In this document: in pieces, positions 57,241 through 64,000 of the stretch
How positions within the stretch are numbered: the first letter of the stretch is position 1
Layout: every line of letters starts with the position of its first letter
From: Xenopus tropicalis
Taxonomy: Eukaryota > Chordata > Amphibia > Anura > Pipidae
Reading direction: 5' to 3'
Assembly: GCF_000004195.4 (NCBI RefSeq)
Contig: NC_030683.2
Coordinates: 71,953,764 to 72,017,763 of the forward strand
Length of the DNA: 64,000 nucleotides
Notes under the pieces: model-generated
Told to the model about the DNA's origin: nothing
Databases searched by the model: none
What the model saw: only the letters and a program-made list of their open reading frames with translations
Made by a program: the position numbers and the translations under genes

Positions 57241-58634
57241 GCTTGGGATTTGTTTTGTTGCTGTCTGTAACTCCATCTATCCTTATATCTGGCAAAGGCA
57301 CAAGGCATGGACGAGAGTTTACTTTGCTATTGCTTTGCTCTATATACAGTCTGAATGGGAACAAGGCCCTGAAATAAAGAGGTATAGCCACTTTGACATA
57401 AGTGATAAGTGGTGGGAAACTATATGTTTATTTCTATTGCCACAAAACCAATCCAGATTACGGCAGTAACTTACTATCTGACACCCCAGTTAGTTTAAAT
57501 CCTTCAACTCAAACCCAATACTCTTAGTTCTAAAGGCAAACTGTTGTTAATATGATATGGCTGATCACCAGCAACAGCAACTCATCACGCACCCTTCTCA
57601 CGTTCCCAGCTCCCCACTACTACTACAGGGAAAGCAGACCCTAGGGTCCGAGCCCTGTCACCCCCCTCCACCCCCCTGACCATGGGGTCTATTTCCTCTA
57701 TAGTTAAGCCCCTGATTAGCATTTAGGCTAGTATTGCATTCGCTCTGACACACCTCAGCAAAGAAAAGCTTGGTAAGACAGTGTATTTGCCTTTGTAAAG
57801 CAATATAATTGGAATAAAAGTTGGTGTCAACTCTTGTTACCCTCGTCAGGATGATGCAGAATGATACTAAGTCCTTTACTAAGAAGTTTATATGAGGAGG
57901 TTAGGAAAAGAAATTGTTCTGTATTTTATCTTGGTATTGGATGTACTGCGGGTATGACACATTGCATGCGTTTGCTGACAAAATGCTGTGTCAGATAGAG
58001 TTAGTGCTGAGTTTGACAGTTCTGCACCACCAAAACCATGTTCTGGTTTGTTTCTGCCCTACTCAGCCTGAATGAATCATGGTGGCTGCTTTGCTTATCG
58101 ACCTAAGTGAGACCTATGCCGGCAGTTAACTGCTCATAGACAAGAATGAGAGATCTGAAAGAATTGAAAAAACATGGGATGAAAAGATAAATTAATAGAA
58201 AAACAGAACATTTGGAGGAGAACTGCACAGAACGAGAGGGAGTTAATAGTTCATAGCCCACAGAACAAAAAGCAAAATATAAATAAAAAGGCAGGGAGTT
58301 AGTAAGATAATTGAAAGCACATGTTGCAAGTGTTTGGCCTACAGCTGACTTGGTCTGCTTCAGATGGATGAAACAACAAGTTACATGTAAGCCTGCCCAG
58401 AAACACGTGGTCCATATTAGAATGCCAGAACAGAGATCAAAGGCCAACTAAGGATTCATTTCTGTAAGTTTTTTTACACACATAACAATTGTAACCCCCA
58501 GCATACATCACTAGATTTATTATACGTCATCATACAGACTCTGTTCCCACTTTCAAAGGAACAAAAAATACACATTATATTGGAGGTTTTAAGAAAATGT
58601 CCATCCCATATGATTGGGAGTAATTTATTGATAA
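57241..58634. other. Noncoding DNA, nothing recognised
   Basis: The C-rich stretch near 57658-57680 is low complexity. No coding similarity. Confidence 0.4.
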
Positions 58635-58800
58635 CATTAGTAGCAGGTATTTATAAAGCTCCAACATATTCTGCTGTACATCACTGCATATATAAGTAGC
58701 GTTATATAAATAAAGATATACATATATCCATATATTCTGCAGCCCTGTGCAATACATAGGTGTATACATACAAAAAACAGCAACTGATACAAGAAATAAA
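58635..58800 (-). repeat. Decayed L2 LINE tail fragment
   Basis: The minus strand keeps GCTTTATAAATACCTG- and CAGCAGAATATGTTGG-like blocks of the L2 3' end seen at 27457, duplicated in part (ATATTCTGCAGCCCTGTGCAATA near 58732). It is old and rearranged. Confidence 0.55.
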
Positions 58801-58834
58801 GATAGAAACAACAAATCTTCTTTTTTGCGGGCAA

Positions 58835-59055
58835 CCATTCTTCTCCAAATGCCTTCCCAACGGCAGTAATGCAAATCACCAGTGGGGAAGCATATGCATC
58901 ACTTTGGCTTTCTGAAGTTGCCCAAAGCTTCTTCAATTGAAAACTTTGGGTGACTTTAGAAAGCTGAAGCAGATTTCTTGCCAGTGGGAAGGCATTTGGA
59001 GAAGATTATTCACCTGCAGGCTACTAATCTCCTCATTTGTCATTGCCCTAAAAGA
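58835..59055. mobile_element. Palindromic MITE, family A, decayed copy
   Basis: AATGCCTTCCCAACGGCAG, CAAATCACCAGTGGGGAAGC and a mirror arm GCCAGTGGGAAGGCATTTGG follow the plan of 23455-23706, with many GC-to-AT changes. CpG loss fits methylation-driven decay. Confidence 0.55.
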
Positions 59056-59076
59056 AGAAGTGGTATGAGACACAAG

Positions 59077-59408
59077 GGGGCAAATTTACTAAGACATGAA
59101 TGCTCGAAGCGTATTTCCGGCAAATTTTTCTTCGCTTGCGTGACTTTTTCGACGCCCATGCGACTTTTTCGTACACTTGCACGACTTTTGCGTACACTTA
59201 CGCAAAAAAATCAAAATGGTTTTCCCACTGTTTACAATCGATCGGTACAAAAATTTTGTGAGCTTCGGATTGCCAATACGGTATTATCATGACTAATGTG
59301 ATTTTTTTGTAAGCATTTTCGTGATATTTGCGATCTTCAGAAATTTTCCTATCCAATTCAAATTTATCCCATTCGGGATTCGAACTTGTGATTTCACGAA
59401 TCTGCCCC
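59077..59408. mobile_element. Harbinger-type MITE with AAG duplication
   Basis: GGGGCAAATTTACTAAG at the left and AATCTGCCCC at the right are weakly inverted ends, flanked by AAG (59074-59076 and 59409-59411). Interior GCGTGACTTTTTCG/GTGACTTTTTCG-type runs match the style of 31074-31603. Confidence 0.6.
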
Positions 59409-59411
59409 AAG

Positions 59412-60708
59412 GTGTAGATATTTTCAAGTATTTAAGACTCTACTCGGAATACAAGAAACACAACATTGCAATAATATTAAGGCAATAAGTGAAAATGAAA
59501 AAAAAGTCAGATTGTTATTTGCTGGCAACTCAACTGTGTGCTTGTTTTCTTTGCCTGTGTTTATTTCTGTGTAGATACCATTGCTCCTCTTTTCTTCTTT
59601 TTTGCATCCGTTTCTTTTTCTTTGTATCAAGTTTTTCATGACACCTGAGAGTTGACCCCTTTTTTGCTCTACGTTTGTTTTGTTTTGCACCATCAAATGT
59701 CTTGTAGTAGTAACACGTTATAATGATTCCAGATAAGGTCCAACAGTTTCACCTAGTCCATTAGAGTACATTTATAAATACTGTATATTAACTGCTAGAC
59801 GAGCTTGCTTAACCTATGTATTTTCTTATTATATGCATTCTAAAATAGGAAAACAGAACTTCTGGATTCCCCAGTTAGTGTTTGACCAGACTAACAGAAG
59901 ATCTTTATCTAAAAACTTAGCTTACATTTACAGTAATTCTGACTGAGAAAGGCTGTGTTAAATTACACAATAAGACTGGTAAAGACAAAATTCTTAGTGG
60001 GAGGAAATAAAAAAAGTCACTGAACTTTTAAAACAGCACTATGTTTTAAAAAAAACCATTTGTATAGTGATTCAGCAATGATTTTTTTATGTGCACTAGC
60101 AATTCAGTTTTTAGAACAAGTGCCCAAGGGATGTACTTTTTACTTAGGTAGATTAGGTTCATTCGGGAGAAGTTTCAGTATTTAAACTCTGAAAGAAAAG
60201 GAAGACCCTGCAGGTTGTATGACCAGTGTCACCATTGGTGGCCAAAGACATTGACTCGTTGGCTTTTAATATATGATAGTTTATAATGTTAAGCTTTTTA
60301 ATTGTATCAGCTAGGATTCAAAAGGTGTCCTGCCCAATTACTTCTACTGGAACAGCGTAGTCAAACTAAAAACTGTAGTTGTTTGTTAGGGGCTCCCAGG
60401 CACGGTCTGTCAGTGTGGTTGGTCACAGGCTGCATATTTGGCTCAATGCAGTCTTTGGCCAAATATATTTTCTGTCTAGCCCAACTGAGATCTTAATGTG
60501 CCTGATCAAATATTATTATTATTTGGACACAAATACAAAGAAAAAATGGTTAACATACACAAATATTTCTTTAAAATTGATTCACATTTAAAACTGGATA
60601 TTGTTAGGAGACAGAAGGGGGAGGGCCTATTATTTGTAAAAGTTGATCATGCTGTTTCCATGCATGGGTTAATAACGTGCCAGTTTGGTCAAGAGTTTAA
60701 TTAGTTTA
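59412..60708. other. Noncoding DNA, nothing recognised
   Basis: No repeat ends or coding similarity apart from short AT-rich frames. Confidence 0.4.
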
Positions 60709-60710
60709 TA

Positions 60711-61560
60711 CAGTTGAATGCAAACTTTTGGCACCCCTTGCTACAAAGGTGGACACCTGTCCACCTTGTCCACTTTTTCATTGATAAACACTGTTTTTTG
60801 CAAGGCCCTTGACCCTAATTACCTCATTAGGCCATAATACTCATAAAGGAGTTGACACCTGTTGACAACAGCAGAGCTTAGTAAAGGGGAAAGCTATAAA
60901 AAGGTTGCAAAATGTTTTTAAACTTTTGGAGAGAACTGCTCATATGCTTGCCAGAAAGACAAAAACCTCTCATATGACTGCAAGGGACCTGAAGGAAGGT
61001 TTGGCTGACACAGGAGTGGAGCACAGTTCCATGGAGCAGCATTGCTTGCACAAACATGACCTGAATCAAGGGAAGGCTTGCCTGCCGCCTCATCACAAAC
61101 ATCAATGCCTGAGGCATGCAGAACCGCATCTAGACAAGCCAGAGGCATTCTGGAAACAAGTACTGTGTACCGATTCAGTATAAATTAACAGCTTTGGCAA
61201 CATTCACCAAAGGATTGTTTAGAGATAAAAGAAGCAGTATTGATGGGAGTGAAAAAAAACTTTGCCAGCTGTTAAACATTGGGGTGAATCCATTATGCTT
61301 TGGGGTTGTGTGGCAGCCAATGGCAACATTGCATGTGTAGAGGGAAGAATGGTTTCCTCTAAATATCAGCAAATTCTGAAATGTGAATATGAAACAGTCA
61401 TCCAAAAAGCTGAAGCGGAAAAATGGTTCCTACAAGACATTGATCCTAAACATACCTTAGAAGCCACCATGAGCTACTTAACGAAGAGCAAGCCCAAGGT
61501 TCTGGAATGGTCCTCACAGTCCCCGAGTGCTTTTTGAGCTTAATTTGTGCACCCATGGAA
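60711..61560 (+). mobile_element. Tc1/mariner-type transposon, decayed
   Basis: The left end CAGTTGAATGCAAACTTTTG follows TA (60709-60710), as in Tc1-like elements. The right end is not clear; GTGCACCC near 61548 may be its remnant. The interior carries a broken transposase (60905-61537). Confidence 0.7.
60905..61537 (+). pseudogene. Tc1/mariner transposase pseudogene
   Basis: Two frames are needed. The second (61262-61537) reads VKHWGESIMLWGCVAANG, KYQQIL and WFLQDIDPKHTLEAT followed by KVLEWSSQSPSAF, the DDE catalytic region of Tc1-like transposases with the second aspartate in DPKH kept. The first (60905-61183) has GLADTGVEHSSM and FWKQVLCTDSV, the expected site of the first catalytic aspartate. 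Frameshifts and loss of the PNPIE-like ending mark it as dead. Confidence 0.75.
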
Positions 61561-61720
61561 ACAAACTATATGAATAGCCTTGGATGCATTTTTTTTTCCT
61601 CCACTGTGGTGGAATGAATGAAAGATTAACAGCAGGGGAATGCCGGTAAAAACACCTGTGTGGAAGTAGCCTACTGATAATAATCTAGGTCTTCAAAGTT
61701 ATCAACAGGGAGTCACCACC
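61561..61720. other. Noncoding spacer
   Basis: Nothing recognised between the Tc1 remnant and the multi-hairpin MITE. Confidence 0.4.
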
Positions 61721-62088
61721 TTAAGGTCCCCATACACTGGCAGATCCGCTCGCTTGGCGATGTCGCCAAGCGAGTGGATCTTCTCCCAATATCCCCCACC
61801 TACGGGTGGGCGATATTGGGAGAATCCAAGGTAATTCGATCGTTTGGCCCCCAAACGATCGAATGACGGGCATAGGATAAATCGGTCCGGGGACCGCATC
61901 AATGAGCCGATATGGTCCCCGATCCGGCTAGATTTTCTAACCTGCCCAATTGAGATCAGGCTGATTTCAGGCCAGATATCGGTCGGGCAGGCCTGTCGGA
62001 AGTGCCCATAAATGGGCCGATTAGCTGCCGAATCGGCCCAAGGGACCGATATCAGCAGCTACTATCGGCCCGTGTATGGGGACCTTTA
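61721..62088. mobile_element. Multi-hairpin MITE, second copy
   Basis: TTAAGGTCCCCATACACTGG and CGTGTATGGGGACCTTTA are the ends. It has the same serial hairpins as 25011-25398, in the same orientation, including GATCCGCTCGCTTGGCGA with its complement at about 61743-61780 and TTCGATCGTTTGG with its complement near 61833-61863. Short deletions have trimmed two hairpins. Confidence 0.8.
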
Positions 62089-63145
62089 GGAGTGTCAGTG
62101 GCAAGCATATGCATGTGGTGTGGAGGGGGGTGGGGGCAGATGACAGGAAGAGTGCCCTGGAATTTGCTGCCCAGGCAGGGGAGCAGGCTTGGGTCAGCGG
62201 GGCCCACTGGGTTTTTCCTGGTGCCCTGCCGGCCCAACCTGACCCTGGTCCTACTTTTCAGATTAATAAAATTTGTAATCTAGCAGGGGGGCCAAAGCTT
62301 TTGCTTTCAACTCCATATGCCTCTGTATGAAATTTATTTGGGCTTACAATATCTGTTCGGATCCACTGTACCACAGGCTTCAATAACATATGTTTTTTGA
62401 ACAATATGTATTTTATTTTTTTTAATTTAATCTCACTGCCCATAGGCATCCACTATTTGGAGCAGGTTATAGTTCTTAACAATGTTTAATTACCAACATG
62501 AATATAAATCAGACGGACATGTTGGATTACAAAGAATCCCATATAAAAAAACAATTAGTAAAATGGTAATCTACTTTTTTCAGGTGGTCTTAACTAAGAA
62601 GGCATTCATATGCTTAACCATAGTACTACTTGTGAAGCAGTAGGTGAGAATATATATGAATTTGTGGTGACAATATTTACCTGTGTCTATAGCAACAGCT
62701 TAACAAAGCGTGCAGAGAAAGTAGCACATCTGCACATCAAACAGTGGGTAGCATCATGCATCTCACAGCTAAAATTGGCAACAGTCAAAACCAATCCATG
62801 CTTATATTAATATATGAATTGCTTATTAAATAGATTTTAGAATTCTGCTTGATAATAATGCTGCTTGATAAATTTATCCTCATAAAGGTCTCAGTATGTG
62901 ACCAAAACTTTAAAAAGTGTTAAGAAACAGTATTCTATTTTCAAAGACCGGCTGCTGTCTCTTCAACTGTTATGTGAGGTTTATGCAGTGCATTCTATGT
63001 TTGTATTATGCACACTGAACAGTACATACACAGGTCTATGGCACGATAATTCATTGTTCAGCAACGCCACCGCAAGCTTAATATTTTTTTATAATGCATT
63101 TGTTACTGAAGACAAAAACAAATAAGGGATAATGTAGTCTTAAAC
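62089..63145. other. Noncoding DNA with a GC-rich fragment
   Basis: 62110-62300 is GC-rich and may be a repeat fragment (GGGGGGCCAAAGC near 62286), but no ends are visible. The rest is AT-rich and featureless. Confidence 0.35.
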
Positions 63146-63764
63146 TTAAAGGGGTGGTTCCCCTTCAGGTTAAACTTTTAGTATGGTATAGAATGGCCTA
63201 TTGTTAAATGATCACTGACCCCAGCAGTAAAAAAAAAAACCCTATTGTTCTGTGAGGCTCCAATGTTATTTCTACTTTTTATTATTTATCTTTCTATTTA
63301 GGCCCTCCTCTATTTACATTCCTGTCCCTATATAAAACCACTGCCTGGTTGCTAGGTTAAATTGGACACTAGCAACCAGATAGCACCGGAAATTCCAAAA
63401 AATGGCAAATAAAAAATGACCAAATGCAAATTCTCTCAAAATAGCACTCTCAAAATAGCACTTGGGGTCCCCAAAGTTGGGGAGCAATGCAAGCATGAAA
63501 AAAGTTCCTAGGTGGTGACTAGTAAGGGCTGGGATTGTTTATTTGGTAGCCAATGTGGACAGGAGGCTCTGTTTGGCAGTACACATGGTCTTCTTCTCCA
63601 AAACTTTTCTCCAAGTCAGAACGTCAACATTAACACCTGCTTTGGAGCTACTGGAAGCAACATCCAAGGGGTTGGTGAACAACATGTTGCTCAAGAGCTA
63701 CTAGTTGGGGCTCACTCCTTTACATCAACCTAAAAGTTAATTTAAAGTTGGACAACCCTTTTAA
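63146..63764. mobile_element. T2/Kolobok-type MITE with a nested hAT MITE
   Basis: TTAAAGGGGTGGTTCCCC at the left and GGACAACCCTTTTAA at the right are its ends. The conserved interior runs to about 63460, is interrupted by a hAT MITE, then resumes at ACCTAAAAGTTAATTTAAAG. Same family as 45767-46221. Confidence 0.75.
63460..63716. mobile_element. hAT MITE nested in the T2/Kolobok-type MITE
   Basis: GGTCCCCAAAGTTGGGGAGC, AGTTCCTAGG, GGCTCTGTTTGGCAGT, CAACATGTTGCTC and GCTACTAGTTGGGG match the hAT MITE at 37321-37614. The terminal CAG is degraded and the duplication cannot be fixed; CAAAATAGCACT stands twice just to its left. Confidence 0.65.
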
Positions 63765-64000
63765 AGTGTTTGAGTGGCAAACTGAGTAAAACAGCTGTCC
63801 TAACTAAGTAATTAGAGATAAGATCGTGAAACCCTGTAGGTCAACTAAAACTGGGCAATTTCAAGGCAATACAAGAACCCTAATAATGTATTTGTGCTAT
63901 AGGACTGCTAAAACACAGAGCTACAGCAGGTCTATGATATTAAAGCTTTAATTGTCAGCCTCCCTGAGGTTAGTCAGTAGCTCAGCATGCCTGTTATCAC
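63765..64000. other. Noncoding DNA to window edge
   Basis: No feature recognised. Confidence 0.4.

Overview
The window reads as repeat-dense noncoding DNA from a clawed frog (Xenopus; I cannot separate X. tropicalis from X. laevis by eye). The basis is the repeat community: several TTAA-flanked miniature elements whose ends begin TTAAAGG (T2/Kolobok type), palindromic Harbinger-type MITEs with 3-bp target duplications, CAG-ended hAT MITEs with 8-bp duplications, amphibian CR1/L2 LINEs and a Penelope-like retroelement. I found no convincing exon of a host gene on either strand in 64 kb, and no tRNA, rRNA or CRISPR array. It is best read as intergenic or deep intronic sequence.

Layout. 1-4.2 kb: a hAT MITE, a LINE tail fragment and two copies of a palindromic MITE. 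4.2-8.84 kb: a nearly complete Penelope-like element (PLE) with an N-terminal ORF, a reverse transcriptase plus GIY-YIG endonuclease ORF offset by one frame at a run of eight G, and hammerhead-ribozyme-like motifs in its ends. 9.5-14.4 kb: two oppositely oriented copies of one CR1-like LINE, one interrupted by a hAT element, and a hAT MITE with three NRF1-like boxes. 14.9-15.25 kb: a TA-flanked MITE. 18.9-25.4 kb: TTAA MITEs, one carrying a nested 5'-truncated L1 with a perfect 16-bp target duplication, and a multi-hairpin MITE. 27.46-30.67 kb: an almost full-length but dead L2-type LINE on the minus strand. 31.07-31.6 kb: a 530-bp palindromic MITE. 37.3-42.4 kb: a hAT MITE, a Rex1-like LINE with a mutated catalytic site, and a 2-kb Harbinger-type element that keeps a two-exon Myb-like gene but no transposase. 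50.4-55.5 kb: a tRNA-headed SINE with an L2-like tail, then two near-identical 1.8-kb hAT composites in opposite orientation, each carrying the same nested MITEs. 56.1-57.2 kb: a hAT-like element holding a 34-bp minisatellite. 58.6-64 kb: decayed MITEs, a Tc1/mariner pseudogene, a second multi-hairpin MITE and a nested MITE pair.

None of these genes forms an operon or pathway. The most informative units are the PLE (self-cleaving RNA plus reverse transcriptase plus endonuclease), the transposase-less Harbinger derivative, and the twin composite hAT elements, which must have moved after acquiring their nested passengers.
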